Shown: positions 45,975-59,400 of the stretch, piece by piece
Layout of the letters: every line of letters starts with the position of its first letter
How positions within the stretch are numbered: position 1 is the first letter of the stretch
Assembly (NCBI GenBank): GCA_024362935.1
Contig: JANCRA010000006.1
Coordinates: 32,543,924-32,607,923, forward strand
From: Setophaga petechia
Lineage: Eukaryota; Chordata; Aves; Passeriformes; Parulidae
Reading direction: 5' to 3'
Length of the DNA stretch: 64,000 bases
Notes under the pieces: generated by a model
The model's input: only the letters and a program-made list of their open reading frames with translations
Databases searched by the model: none
What the model was told of the DNA's origin: nothing
Position numbers and translations under genes: made by a program

Positions 45975-48900
45975 AAGGCAGTTGGGGATGCGCCTGAGGT
46001 GAGTCAAGGGGTTAGCTGAAAATGTAATTAGGATAATTGAAAAGTGCAGATGAGTCGAGGGGCCAGCTGGGAATAGAATTGGGATAGTAGAAGATTGCAT
46101 ATTTTAGGTAAGATTTTAAAATGAGGTAAGAAGCTAAGTTAGTAATACAGCTAGCAGAAATCATGTCCCTTAGTTAAAGAGTAGCAAATATATTAGGAAC
46201 ATAAAGCTAGGAGTGACAGGGATAGAGGAAGCAATTGTGAAGGAGCAGAGACCATAGAAATACCTTGCCTTAAGAATAATTGAACAGTTAGGACAGGCTT
46301 GGACCATGACTAGCAGGTCAAAAGGTCTTGCCAACTGGCCATGGCAGAAGAGTTCACCATGAGGAAAGCGGCTTTCCTCCTCCCATACAACCACTCCCTC
46401 ATTTCAAAATCCCACCCACCCAGTAAAGGCAGTACAATTGTGCAGCTGTATATAGATATTCAGCTGAAAAAAATACAAAGCAGGCAGGTAATAATTATGT
46501 ATTATGGGTCCTTAGGAACGTAATGTAAAACCTTTCTGTAGAAATAGAGACCAGGAGTCCGTAACTCCTTGCACATGTCTTTGGAAACTAGTTCGCATGT
46601 GTCCAGCGCTGCAATAAAGATGCTTCTTTTCTACTATAATTAGTTGAAGAGTCAGCTGCCCATGCTTCAAGGGTTATGCTGGAGTAGTGAACTGATTTGG
46701 AAGGCAGCAGAAGAGTTTCAGCGGGCAATTTTTGGAAGAGATGGAAGGCTCTTGTGACTGAAGGGAAAGCCATTTGGAATGGAGTAATGATCCCAAAATC
46801 CATACCACTGTATCTTTGTGTCTGAATTTAAATCAGAATTTTTATAGATAGCTCCATGCAATTTGTCTACAAATGTATCAAAGTCTTCATTCTTCTTTGG
46901 TGACTTTGTGTAAAAGACATGGTGTGAAACTTACCTGGAAGTGCAAGGATAGCATTATATGCTAGTTGTTGCCTCATCTGTAAGACTTGATCAATGCTCT
47001 TAGCCTGGCCAGTGGCAGTAGCCCAGGGCCCCTTGCCAAGTAACTGTTGTGCTGTTAAACTATATAGAGGATCACCCTGCACTCTAGGTCTTGCTGCTTC
47101 TTGAGCACACTTTTCCTCCCAGCTTTTATGAAACATCTCCTGCTGATGGGGTGGCATTATAAGTCTTATTAGGGTATGCACATCAGCTGGAATTAATGTG
47201 TTAGATGGAAAAATACACTGCAGAAGTGACTGTGCAAGTTGGGATTTTCAACCAAATTATGAAATTGCAGCTCTCAATTTTTCTAAAATCTTCCAATTGA
47301 AAGGTTCTCAAATTCTACTTGCAGCATTAGTTACTACAGGAAAAGCTACTGCATCATTGGAGAGAAAGGTCCCTTCTACAATAGCTTCTGGAATAACTTT
47401 CTTCTACTTTAGTTTCTGAGCTGCTTCAATTTCAGGGTCACATTCCAACTCCAATTCCACGTTCTTTACAGCGTGAGAGGGAGGTTTTTGTTTAACTGGC
47501 TGAATGCTGGCTCAGAGCCAGAATGGAGGAGTTTTTGCAAGACACGGGCCATATTCAGCCGATGCACAATCCAGCATGCTTGTAATAATGGACAGTGAAC
47601 ACGTTGACAAAGAATGAATTATGGACATACTCAGAATTGGGGGTGGTAAATCCTCAAAAAAGATACAAGAAGAAGAGTCATCAGGACTCAGCAAGTTTGT
47701 CAGAAAGCTTGGGAGAGTGAGCCATGGGTAGGCCAGACAACCAAGCAAGATGCGTAAAAAATTAGATGATCCAATCAGCATTCTATTTTAGATGTGTGAA
47801 CAGCTAGGATTAAGCAATCATGTATTAGCTAGAGAGACGTGGACAGTAGAGATTTATTTTAAATATAGTCTTTTAAAGGATAATAAATTTGGCTTCACTA
47901 GATCATATTGGTGATGGTGCGATGTCCCAGACCCTCCGTGCCCCGCAGCCTGTTCCCGCAGGAGGCTCTGGTGAGCCCCTTGCAGGACGCTCCGCCGTGC
48001 ACACAGCCCTTCTCCTGCCCGCCCAGAACGCTCCTGGCACAGCAGGACAAAAGCTGGCCGGCTCTGGGCTCAGCACACCCCAAACAGAGGGGCAGGAAGA
48101 TGCAGCGGCTGTTTTGCAGCCCTGCCCAAGAGAGGTGCGAAGGGTCTCCCCCCTCTGGTCTCGCTTGGTTGGGTTTCTGACTGGGCCTGAGGCGAGGGCT
48201 GCCATTCCTCACTTGTAGGGAGACCACAGCTGCCAGAACCACACCGAGCCTGCAGGCACTGCCCGACAATGCTGCAGCCACTGGGACGGTCCTGCCTCTG
48301 AGGCTCAGCCACTCCCTGCTGCTGCTGCTGCTTTCAGGCACACGCAGAGCTCATTGTTAGGCCACAACGGTCTCTGCTTCTGCCCTCTTCCTGTCCCTGT
48401 GTAGGGATGGAGCATTGCTGTGCTTTCAGGAAGCTCTCTGTGAAAAACTTCCAGCATTGCAAGCTCCTCTGCTCTCCATAGATGCATGCTGTGGAATCCC
48501 TCACAGCTGCCTTCACAGCATCCTCAAGCTGGCTCTTCTAAAACCCAGGCTCCTTGTTCCCTTCAGCATGCTCAGCACGACCTTCAACTCCATGGTGCTG
48601 TGCAACTGGAGCAAGCAGCACAGGGACCTTTGCAGCCTGAGCTGCCCTTGTTCCTCTCTGCCCGTGCACAGAACACAGCGTGGAAGAGAACGGCAGCAGG
48701 GCCCTGCGTGTCCCTGGGCTCAGGGTGTGTGCCACTTCAGCTCCATGGACACGTGGGTAAAGTGACAAAGCTAAAACTGGTTATTAAGGGAAGGCAAAGC
48801 AAAGGGGTGAACTGGGAGGCAAAAAAGGGGCTGGGCAGGGCCTGGGGGCTGGAGAGAGGGAGGGAGCTGCCAACAAGGAGGGAGATGCCAGGAGCCCCTG

Positions 48901-50035
48901 GAACTTCCCACAGGCTCAGCTGTGACCAACAAGAGCTGTGCCTGGAGTTCCAGCTGGAACCCTGTGCTCTGCAGGTGGTCTCATCTTTATTGGCAACTGG
49001 GGGTTGCCCAAGGACATGGGTTCTTCTTAACCTGCAGATGAAGTTCAGCAGATCTTGCCTCAAACTTCATCAGCTGGATAACTTGGTTGCTGAAGAAAGG
49101 GCACTCGTACTCCTTCAGGGCTTGAAGGGCTGGAAAAAAGAAGCCCAGAGCCACAGTTAGAGGCCGGATTGCAGGAATCCAGGGAAATACTCCTGCCAGG
49201 CAATCTCAGCCGGCTCCTGCTACGGCCAGAAGGGAGCCGGAGACACGGGCTTGGGCCGGAAGGTGCTGGCCTCGGCTGCCCCTCGTGTCCCTGAAAGCAC
49301 TCCGGGCTCTGTCCCCGCCGCCCCTCGTCCGCACAGGGAGCAGAGCCCTCGGCAGCCCGGGCAGGGATTGTAGCTCCGGAGCCGGGATTTGCAGCTGCCC
49401 CCGGCGGCCCCCGCTGGCACCCCCGCGGCTGCCCCCACTCACCCTGACTGAGGACCTGGAGCTCCTCCTTCTGCCCCACCATGAGCACTCCGGCCAGCCC
49501 TGGTAGGATAGAGCCCGTGGCGGCGCCAGGCGGCACAGCTGCCCGACACGGGCGCTGCCACCCTGCGGTCGCACGCCCTCCTGCCCGGGCAGGGCTCCTG
49601 CCGGCCCTGCCGCACGCTGCCGCCCGAGGGCTCGGCTGCGGGAGGGCGGCGGCAGCGCCGAGGGCGGGCGAGGCTGCAGCGGCCCGGGCGCGGCTCCCGC
49701 TGGAGCCGGGGCAGCGGCCGGGCCGGGGGCAGGGAGGGGCGCCGGGCTCGGGGCTCACCCATCAGCCTGCCGGCCGCCTGTCGCAGGGGCCTCTGTGGGC
49801 TCTGCAGGTGCGGCAGGGCCCAGCGCAGGTGCTCGGCCGCTCGGCTCTCGTCCTGCAGCAGCTGCGGGGAGCGCCGGCAGGGAAGGCTCGGCGCGGGCTC
49901 TGCCCCTCGGCCGGGCGCTGCCTGCACCCAGCTGCGGCCGAGCCGGCCCGCACGGCCCGGGGCAGGGAGCGGCGTGCGGGGCGCAGGCTGGCGGGCCCGG
50001 CTGCGGGGCCGGGCAGGGCCACAGCTGCCAGCCCC
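45975..50035 (-). repeat. Right arm of large inverted duplication
   Basis: Partner of 2788-16335, lacking the provirus. The empty retroviral target reads GTCCTGCTGTGCC on the minus strand around 48045. It includes the 3' exons of the decayed MROH copy, which continues past the arm to 53550. This locus is therefore the likely source, and the left arm the derived copy. Confidence 0.9.
46867..47450 (-). pseudogene. Betaretrovirus-like gag capsid relic (right arm)
   Basis: Better-preserved copy of the left-arm relic. A 104-codon open stretch (46867-47181) carries PPHQQEMFHKSWEEKC and LAYNAILALPGK. Further upstream the frame is broken by stops. A polyadenylation-like GCAATAAAGATGC on the plus strand near 46610 suggests that an unrelated LTR piece is joined in opposite orientation. 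Confidence 0.65.
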
Positions 50036-53000
50036 CCGCACCGAGCACCGGCGGCAGGGCTCGGGCTCCTGGGCTGTCCTTACCAGGCTGTCGGCGAACT
50101 TCATCCGCCGCTCCTTCGTCAGCAGTTCCTCGAGGTCCCTCCTCCTCGGGAAGCGTGCCGCACAAAGCAGGGCTTGGCCAGAGGCCTGGAGAGCGGCAGA
50201 GAGCCGCAGGTGGCACCAGAGCCCAGGGCACGGCGCCCGTGTCCCTGCGCCACGGCCAGGGGAGGCTGGAGCCCGCCAGGCGCCAGGGCAGAAACCGGCC
50301 AAGCCCCTTGCCAGGGATGCGGCAGCGTCACACAAAACCTGACCTTGGCCACCTGCAGGTTCTCATCGTGCCAGCGCAAGAATAGAGGGAGCAGGCTCTG
50401 GTTCACGATTGTCGTGAGAAGTTCTTCCCCCTCTTCCATTACCAGCTCCATCACCTTGCAGAAGAGCTGAATGGAGAGCAGCTGCACGTGCTTTTGTTCT
50501 GGAAGGAAAGGAAAAGTCCTAAGCACCAACTACTTCAGGCCCATTGGGGCAAAGGCCCAGAACTGCACAGAACACAAAGTTTCCAGGTAGCCACTGCCCC
50601 CTTCTCACCAGCGAGGGCTCTTGGCCGAGCACCATGCGGCCTCTGAGCGCCAGGCGCAGCCTGTCCCTGCACTGGGTCGGCAGGTGCCTGGATACCACCA
50701 GCAGGGCACTGGGACCGTGTTTGCTCAGGTCCAGGCACTCGAGGAGCGGAAAGGCACAGGAGGGCAGTGACGGGGGAACCGGCCAGCAGGAGCCCAGAGC
50801 CTCACAGGGCCGGGCCCAGGCAGCAGCAGCAGCACAGGGCGCAGGCAGCGTGCCAGGCAGCTGCAGCTACGAGAGGCCCGAGAGCTGGGAGGCAGCTCAG
50901 CCAGGCAGCGCTGGACACCCGGCTCACCTCCACAAAGAAGGCCGGGGCAGGCAAATGCCAGCAGGTCTGTTTCCCCATGAGCAGGCTTAGCAGGTGCAAG
51001 GCCATGTAGGGACACAAGGGGCTCAAGCCACAGCGCATCTCCCTGGCAGGGGAAAAAGGCACCAAGGCCCTGAGCCTCCCAGGGTGGGCAAACCTCTCCC
51101 AGGAGTGACTCACAGAGGTCTGATCTTTCCCCAGCGCTCTGCAAGTGCATATGAGCCCCTTGGGAGGCAGCTGCTCCTGGGCATCCTCCTCTCCCAGCCC
51201 TTTGCAGTCTGCTCGGCCCTCCCTCGGTGACAAGGCCCTCTCGCTTACGACCCCGGGGACTGTGTGGGGCACTGCAGGCACAGGGCACAAATGCTGGCAG
51301 TGGTGGCAGGAGTAAGGGATCTCACCTGGCCAGCAGACCCGCTGCATAGTGCTGGGTGTCGGCACAGAGCAGGGTGTCGCAGAGCTGCTTGTGCTCTGAA
51401 GCCAGCAGATTCTTGCCAAAGCCCAGGCAGGAGAGCAGAGCCTTCATGGTCTGCGCTGCAAACCTGCCTGCCAAGCAAAGGCCAGGTCATTCTGGGAGCG
51501 CTGGCCCTGGCCACGAGGGCATGGGAAGGACGGGGTGCCTGGTACCTGTTGGGGTGGCTGGGAAGGCTGTGTTCCTCCAGGCACGCTCTCCAGAAGCTCC
51601 GGGTCTCAACGTCCCCTGGCATCTGCTCTGTGGCGGTGACAATTTGCAAGAACAGAGCCACGAACAGTTGGGGAAAATGAAGCAGAATGGCATAGTGCCA
51701 CTCGGACATGGGGGCAATCCTCCACATTGCCAGAGTTGCCTGCAAGAGACAAAGTAGCCCGAGACAGCGCTCAGTGCCAGGGTGTCCATGAGGCAGGGCC
51801 CGAGGGGAGACGCAGGGGGAGCACCCGGCCTGCTGCCCCTGAGCCTGCCCCTAGGCCAGCTTTGAGCCCAGGCAGGGAGCTGCAGGCTGGGGAGAGCAGG
51901 GAGAGCTGCTGGAGAGGCGACCGGGAGGGCGAGCAAAGGCCAGCTCCAGAAACTCACAGCCAGGGCAAGGACGGCCTTGTTGTCCCCCCAGGAGAAGCTG
52001 CCGTAGGGTGGCTGCTCCTCCATGGCAGAGAGCAGCGCTGGAAGCACCTCCTGGGCGGCCACTCTCGACGTGCCCATGGCTCTCCACATCAGCACGGTGG
52101 CTCTGTGGGAGCAGAGCTGTGTGTCAGCAGCGTGCCGCGTGCAGCTGCGTGGGGCCGGGTGACAGAGCCTCGGTGCCCTGAGGAGCAGGGAGGGAGCATG
52201 GCAGAGGCTCAGGAAACAGAAAGGCCCGAGTTTCCCGCAGCTCTCCATCTGTCTGGCAGAGCCCGCTGGACAGGCTGTACAGGGCGAGGGGCCCTGTGGG
52301 CCGGTGAGCCCCGAGCTCTCGAGGCAGTTGTGCCCCGTACCCGCCACACGTTGGGGCACAGCGCAGAAGGCTCATCACCACTTGAGCAGGGTGTTCTTCA
52401 GTCAGGCTCAGAATCTCCGTTTGCAGCCCGGCATCCACGGTGACACAGGACGCCAGTCTCTGGAAAATGTCCCTGACCGTGGCCAGCACCTGGAGGAGGC
52501 AGCATGGGAAAGACTTGAGTGCTGTCCAAGGCAGACACTTGGCCAGCTTCCCCCAAGAAGTGCTTGCCTTCCCACACCAGTGTGATGGCCTCAAAGGCTG
52601 AGGGGGTCCAGCATATGTAGCTTGAGGGGCCACATGATCCTGGGAGACCTTCAGCCCTGGCCCCATGCTGCTTACCTGCTGTGGAGAAGCAGCACGCTTC
52701 TGGAAAACCTCCAGAGTGGGTGCAGGAGTCCCGGTCAGTGTGGGCCTGGCTTGAGTCTCTGGCATGCCCTGAGCCTGGGTGTCAGTGGTGGCCATGCCCT
52801 CAGTCAGGGCCATGTCAGCCTCCGCCCTGCCCTCAGTCGTGTCCTTCTCAGAGGCTGCTGCGAGCTCTGAGGACGCTGAGCTGGCAGCAGGCTCTGCCCG
52901 CAGCTGGCCAGGCCTGGAGTCGGGCTGGGCCGTGCCCTTGGTGTTGGTGCCGTCGGTCTTTGTGCAGCCAAGGTGCAGGAGCCTCCGCAGTGTCTGCAGC

Positions 53001-53550
53001 AGAAGGGCGGGAAGAGAGGAACGTTCCATGGCCTGCTCCAAGCGCGGGACTCGGCCGGGCAGTGCCAGCAGGCCCGGCCTAGGTGGCGATGGCCGCAGGT
53101 ACCTGCGCTGCTCTGCAGAAGAGGCCAAAGGTGGATTCCTGCTCTTGAGACCAGTCCTTGGCTGCATCAGGCAAAGAGTGAGCGTAGCCAGAGCTGAGGG
53201 GCTGCGGGAGAGACCGGAGAACACAGCCCAGCCCTGCGCTGCCCAGGCAGGGAGAGCCCCGGCATGCTGCAGGGGGATGGAGCACAGCCACTGCGCATGT
53301 CTGCCCAACCCCTCTTCTGTCTTGTCCGTGGGCAATTCCCCAGGGGATGGCATGGCATGGCATGGGGCCAAGTTGGGTGCAGGCTCTAGCCCTGCAGCCC
53401 AGCTCTGCCACTCATCCTCCTGCGGTGGATGGAATGGCACCACCTCTTCAGTCTCCAGTGCTGGGGCAGCTCCAGGGCCTTCTTCCTCCTCCTCCACCCA
53501 GTCCAGCTTGGGCACTCTTGGGGGTCTCTGCTCTATGTGAGTGCCTGGAG
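48987..53550 (-). pseudogene. MROH-like gene, decayed copy
   Basis: Follows the exon order of the intact neighbour at 56498-61826, but with clear lesions: the start codon of exon 1 reads ATA (ACATAGAGCAG near 53535); the exon-1 donor GT is AT (near 53413); the exon-2 acceptor AG is TG (near 53170); the exon-9 acceptor AG is CG (near 50739); exon 10 is missing. Exon 3 (about 52680-52995) is replaced by a longer Thr/Ala/Glu-rich stretch. Exons 4-8 and 11-15 keep frames and splice signals, for example 51545-51740, 50345-50500, and the last exon ending at TAA 48987-48989. Maestro HEAT-like proteins consist of stacked helical repeats. A shorter product from an internal start cannot be excluded. 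Confidence 0.75.
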
Positions 53551-53649
53551 CTACTTGCAGGAGAGATGGCTTGGGAAAGCTCCGGGGCACCAAGTCCCAC
53601 ACTCTGCCCTTGAGGGCAGCTGCAGAATAGAAGCCGCAGAAGGCCACGG

Positions 53650-54946
53650 GTCACCGAGTACTGTGCTCTGGCCTTGAGCTCAGCTGCAGGAACAACGCCA
53701 CAGAAAAGCTCCGGGTAAGACAGGAACGAGTGCGCTGTGCGGGGGCTCCTCACGGCACCGCTCTGTCCCATTATGCCCCGTTGCATGTTCCCAGCACCTG
53801 GGCAAGCTTCTATTTCCCACGTATCAAAAAGGGGCCTTGGACACCGAGTTCCGTTCCATGGCACGCTGACTGTGCTGCAGCGTGTCACCCACAGCCATTG
53901 CACACACTGTCTCCTGCCCTGGGGCCGCCCCCAGCCCAGCCAAAGTGGCCCAGGCAGGAAGGAATGCCTGGCCCCAGGTGTCTGAGACAGCCCGCAAAAG
54001 ACCTTTAGGAAGGGCTCAGACCATCAGCAAACACCGCCCGGCTCTGTGGGCTCAGTCCTATCCCCATATCTTTCCCTGACAGCATTTGAATTTCTAAATG
54101 AGAATCATTTGAAGGGAGGGGATTTACATTTTCCATTTCAGAGAAGCCTTCTTCCTTCCTGAGCAGACACCTCTCTCTTCAAACCAAGACACTTGTTTAT
54201 CATCTTGCAGATGCGCAGTTGCTGGGCAGCCCCGTTCTACACCAGGGACCTGGAGAACCATTCCCAGCAACTGGGAAAATCCTGCGGGGTCCATCCACCC
54301 ATAGAAGAGGTCTCCAAATTTGCCCCCCCCCCAAATTTGGAAAGTGGGTCCAGCATTTAAAGGCCAAAAAGAGCAAGTCCAAGTGACTCGATGATATTTT
54401 TAGCCCAGATAGCCCTGCAGCTGAAGGCACACTTCACAATCAGCAGGGGACACAGCTAGGCCAAAGCCCAGATCTCCTCCAGGAGCCTTTCTCCCCAAGC
54501 ACCCTTCAAACGAGCCTCCATTCAAGTCAGCTGGGAAAGTTTCTTCCAATGATACATGCTGGCACATAACTAGACAGGGTTATGTGAAAGATTCTAAAGC
54601 AGCAGCTCTGGAGTCAAAGAGCCAGCACTAAGAGTCCTTGTCATGTCTTTGTAGCTAAATCCCACTTTGAGGGAGTTGAAGGAGTTTGGAACGAGCTAGA
54701 GAGCGGAGCTCTGAGTTTTTAGATGATGCCAGTGCTTTTTCTTCTCTTCTACATAGACAGGAAGGGTGAGTTTGGCTCACATCTCCACCGCATGGCTCAC
54801 AGGGCCGCAAAACTTGTAGTTACAAGAGCTTTGAAGGATTTCTTGGCCAAGAAGACACGGGCAAGAAGGACATTTCTGTTTTGGAGCCAATCCTTCAATA
54901 TTTCATCTTACAGACTCATGCTCTCGGGGTCTCTAGCTGGTCAGAG
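53650..54946. other. No recognised gene
   Basis: Intergenic DNA between the decayed MROH copy and the LTR-like segment. Short frames only; a run of C lies near 54325. Confidence 0.5.
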
Positions 54947-55875
54947 TGACCCCAAGATAAGTTAGAAAGTCTCTTTTCCCAGCCCGGTGGTGGAAGAAGG
55001 AGTCAGAGCTCTTTGTTTCTCGGTCTCAAGGTTGGTTATTGTATCTTATCTATAAATATCTTTCTCCTGTCCTGCCGAGGTCCTCTCAGCAAGACAGTCT
55101 AAGGCGCTCTGCCTCCCCCGGGGCGCTGTTATCTTTTTATACTAAAAACAACGATTGTAATTGTACAATATTTACAATTACCTTCCAATACCTATCGTCT
55201 ACGTTAGACAATGAGCTTCTACTCTAAACCAATCTAACAGTGCCAACATCACAGAAGAAGTTGGAGGCCAAGAAAAAGAAGGAGAAAAGCTGGACATGGC
55301 CATATTCCTCCATCTTTCCCCCTGATGCCCTATTCTAAAAACCCCAAAAATCTATTTTTCCACTCTGTGATAAATTCACTATCATTCTATTTAAACTTTT
55401 GTGGCTTGTCATTCTTCATATAAGGTTGGTCATTGTTTTTTCCAAGGGCTAAATCAAAGGCACAGGGGTCTTGGGCTCTGTGCCAAGGCTTCTGAGCCTT
55501 CTGACAGGGTCTCGAGTCCTGCAGGGCAGCCAGAGGAATTTCCTGCGTTCCCACATCATGCTACAGTGTAAGCTTCCTTAGCCAATCATGTTATGACACA
55601 CAAACCTTCAGCACTGCATCCTCAACTTCTTGTTTACCATTGGAACTACTTTGATTTTTTTCTAGATCTTGAACTCTAAAACTCTAAACTTTTCCTCCAC
55701 TTCAACTTTCCTCCCTGTGTCTCCGCTATCAACTCGAAATCCACTCTCGCTTCTAGCACCTAAGTTTGGAAGCCTTTTCCAAGGTCTCAGATCAAATCCT
55801 GTGTTTAATTCTAAGTTTTGCGGACAAGACCAAAGGTCTGAGATTTCCCTGCATTTGGGTTTCCAACAACACTGA
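54947..55875 (-). mobile_element. Solo-LTR-like segment, passerine type
   Basis: Resembles an LTR family common in songbird genomes. On the minus strand it has a TATA box (AGTATAAAAAGAT, near 55135) followed by an AT-rich R-like region with TATTTATAGATAAG and an end at CTTGGGGTCA. The outer edge is uncertain, between 55555 and 55875, and no target duplication was confirmed. Confidence 0.55.
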
Positions 55876-56497
55876 TGCTGTTAGTTCCACCGTGCCCAGG
55901 ATCCCTCTTGCAAGTCAACTCTGGCAGGAACAAGGCGGCTGCCAGGGGGCTGCTTGTGGCCTCTGAGAGCCCATTGCTCAGGGCTTGCTAGCACCCCAGA
56001 CCCTCAGGCTCTGCCCCAGCCCGGCCAACTGCCCAGCAGCAGCTGCAGAGCAGCCCCATGCAGAGGCACCTGGGAGCCCTCAGCAAGGCAGCCAGCAGCA
56101 CACGGGCAGGAGGACACGGATGGCGCTTCCTGCCTGGCACAGGGCTTGTGGCCATCTCCAGGCACCGCTCTGGCAGGGACCCCGCAGCTCCGGCCCCTGC
56201 CCAGCTGCTCTGTGGGCAGCACAAAGGCTTCAGCAGAAGCACCAAAGGCCAAAGGGCTTCTGGCCACTTCCCCTTGCCCACTACACGCCTGGGCAGCTGG
56301 CTGAGCACAAGCACCCTTTTCCCCCTCCTCCCCTATTCCCTGTGGACCCTGGGCAGCAAAAAATCCATCCTGGGAATCTGGTTATATAACACGGTCTATA
56401 TTTACATGGTAAAAGAAAACAAAAAACGGAAAAGAACATTCTGGAAGTAAAAAATTCCTCCTGACTCAGGTGGTCCCAGCAAAAAGAGCTTCTGGCA
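55876..56497. other. Downstream flank of the MROH gene
   Basis: The 3' flank of the minus-strand gene ending at 56498. No AATAAA is obvious within the first 100 bases on that strand. Frames here are GC-driven. Confidence 0.4.
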
Positions 56498-59400
56498 TCA
56501 GCTCTCCACAGAGCTGTGGCAGGGCAGGCAGCCGAGCCGTGACAGACGAGGCCGTGTCTGCCATGCCCTGCACAGGTGATTTCGGAGCCACTGGAACCTG
56601 GAGATGGGAGCCCGCTCTCCTGACTTGAGGATGCACAGTGTTTGAATTGCCAGGCTTCCGACGGCAAGGCTGATGTCATTTGTTTTGTCTTCGAGGGCTG
56701 CAAGAGAGAGGAACAGAGCCAAGGTCAGATGCCGGATCTGTGGGGAGCCAAGGAGAGCCCCCTGCCAGGGCCATTCCAGCCGGCTCTTGCCATGGCCAGG
56801 AGGGAGCAGGGAGCAAGGGGATCAGCCCGAAGCTGCTGGCCACCAATGGCTCGGGTGGTCCTGAAATCTCAGGGTGCTCTGACCCACGGAGCAGAGCCCT
56901 CCGCAGCCGGGGCAGGGCTTGCAGCTCTCCCCGCGCTGTCAGCCCGCGCTGTCAGCCCGCTGCCCTCGCTCACCAGTGCAGATCAGCTGCAGCTCTCGTT
57001 GCTGCCCCCTCAGGCGCCGCCCGGCCATGCCTGTGAACACAGAGCCTGTCACTGCCCCAGCGGCACAGCTCCCTGCCAGCGGCGCTGGCGGCGCTGTGGC
57101 CACACGGGCTGCTGGCCCGGCAGGGCTCAGCCAGGCCCTTGGCGCACGCTGCCGGCCCAGGGCACGGCTGCCAGAGGGCGGCAGCAGCAATGCCCAGGCC
57201 AGGCGGGGCTCCACGGCGCCGGGCCTGGCTGGCGCTGCCGGGGCAGCAGGCGGGGCTGGGGCCGAGCTGCGGCGGGCCGGGAAGGGGAGGGTACACGGGC
57301 TCGTGGCTCACCCATGAACCTGATGGCCGCCTCTCGCAGGGGCTCCTGTGGGCTCTCCAGGTAGCGCAGGGCCCGGCGCAGGTGCTCGGCCGCTCGGCTC
57401 CTGTCCTCTGCCAGCTGCAGAGAGCGGCAGGAGGGAAGGGTTGGCGTGCGCTCAGCCCCTGGGCCGGGCGCTGCCTGCGCCCAGCCCCGGCCTCCCCTGC
57501 CCGCACAGCCCTGAGGCGCGGCCAGCAGCCGCCGGCCGAGGGCTCCCGAGGGCAGGGGGCAGAGGGCCGGCTGCTGCCCGGGGAGACGCGGTGCTGGCCC
57601 CCAGCCCCGCCGGGCCGGGGCTCCATGGGCACCCGGCTCGGGCCCACGGGAGCCTGGAGAAGAGCCCGTGCGGCCTCTGGCTGCAGCAGCAGCGGGCAGG
57701 GGCACAGCTGCCAGCCCCGCACACTGAGAACCGCCCTCAGGGGCCTTCTCCAGCCTTTGGCTGTGGCTTCTCACTCGTCCTTACCAGGCACTTACTGAAC
57801 TTCCAGAATTTCCGCTCCTTCACCAGCTTTTTGAGATCCCTCATCTTCAGGAACTTGACCGCACAAAGCAGCGTTTCCCAAGAAGCCTGGAGAGCAGCAG
57901 AGACGCGGAGATGGCCCCACAGCCCAGGGCACGGGACCCGCGTCCCTGTGCCAAGGCCTGGAGGAGGCTGCAGTCCAGCAGGCGCGGGGCAGGAGGCAGC
58001 CGAGCCCCCTGCCAGGGGGACAGCAGCAGCCCACGAGTCCTCACCTCTGCCACACGCTGATTGTCATCATTGCAGTGGAAGAAGAGTGGCAGCAGGCTCT
58101 GTTGCACAGGGCTTTCCAAAGGTTTTTCTCTGTCTTCCAAGTACTCCATCATGTCTCGCAAGAGTTTTATGGAGAGCAGCCGTACCTGGCTATTATCCTA
58201 GATGTAAAAAAAGGAAAAAATACCTCAGCATTGGCTCCTCCAGGCCCACCTGGGCTCAGGCCTGGAAATGCAGAGGGCACACAGTTTCCAGGCAGCACCC
58301 AGTGGCTGTGGCTGGGGGCACAGAGCCTTACATGGTCAAAGAGTTGCAGGAGCGCCTCAGCCAGCTGCAGGGCAATGGGGGTTGACATCAGCATGTGTTT
58401 GTGCAGGAATATAAAGCTGAGTGTGATGAGTGTCATCCCAGCTATCTCTGCATCATTGTCCCACAGTAGGTCCATGAGGCTTTTGGTCAGGCTCCACATT
58501 CTTTCAGCCTGTGCGGAACACAAGGTTGTGAAAGGCCACCCTGCTGCCACAGGGCCCAGAGGCCAAAGGCCTGTCCCCAAGCACTGGGGCAGCTGAAGCG
58601 GGAGGCGGGAGAGCTGGTAGCAGCTGCCCCAGCGCCCCAAGCCCAGGCAAGGCCAAGCAACTGCGTACCCAGTGCAGCTTCAGCCACCGCCCCCTTCTCA
58701 CCATTGAGGGATCATCAATGAGCTCCAGAAGGGCCCTGAGCGCCAGGCGACGCCTCTCCCTGCACTCGCTCTGCAGGTACCTTGAAGAGACCTGCACAAC
58801 ACTGTCACCACATTCACTGGAATCCAGGCACTCGAGGAGCTGAAAGGCACAGGAGGGCAGTGACAGGGAGCCGGCCGGCAGGAGCCCGGAGCCGCACAGG
58901 GCCAGGCCCAGGCAGCAGCAGCAGCAGCAGCAGCAGCACAGGGTGCGGGCACCGTCCCAGGCAGCTGCGGTGACGAGAGGGCAGAGAGCTGGGAGGCAGC
59001 TCAGCCAGGCAGCGCTGGACACCCGGCTCACCTCCACAAGGAACGCCAGGGCGGGCAGATCCCAGTGTGGCTCCTGTGTGCTGAGCAGCCGGAGGAGGTG
59101 GAGTGCAATACTGGAACACAACCGAAGACAAGCACGGTGCATCTCCCTAGGAGGCCGAAAAAGGGACCAGGAACCTGAGCAAATGTCTCCAAGGACAGGC
59201 TCATAGAGCCTGGTGGTCTTTCACCACCATCCTGCAAGGGGACCTGGGCCCTTTGGGAGGTGTCTCCTGCTGTGCTCTCTCCCATCCCAGCCTTTTCCAG
59301 TCTGCTTGGCTGTCCCTCAGTGACAAAGCCCTGTGTCCCAGGGCCACGGGGACTGTGTGGGACAACCCGGGCACAGGGCACAAATGCCAGGAGCAAGGGG

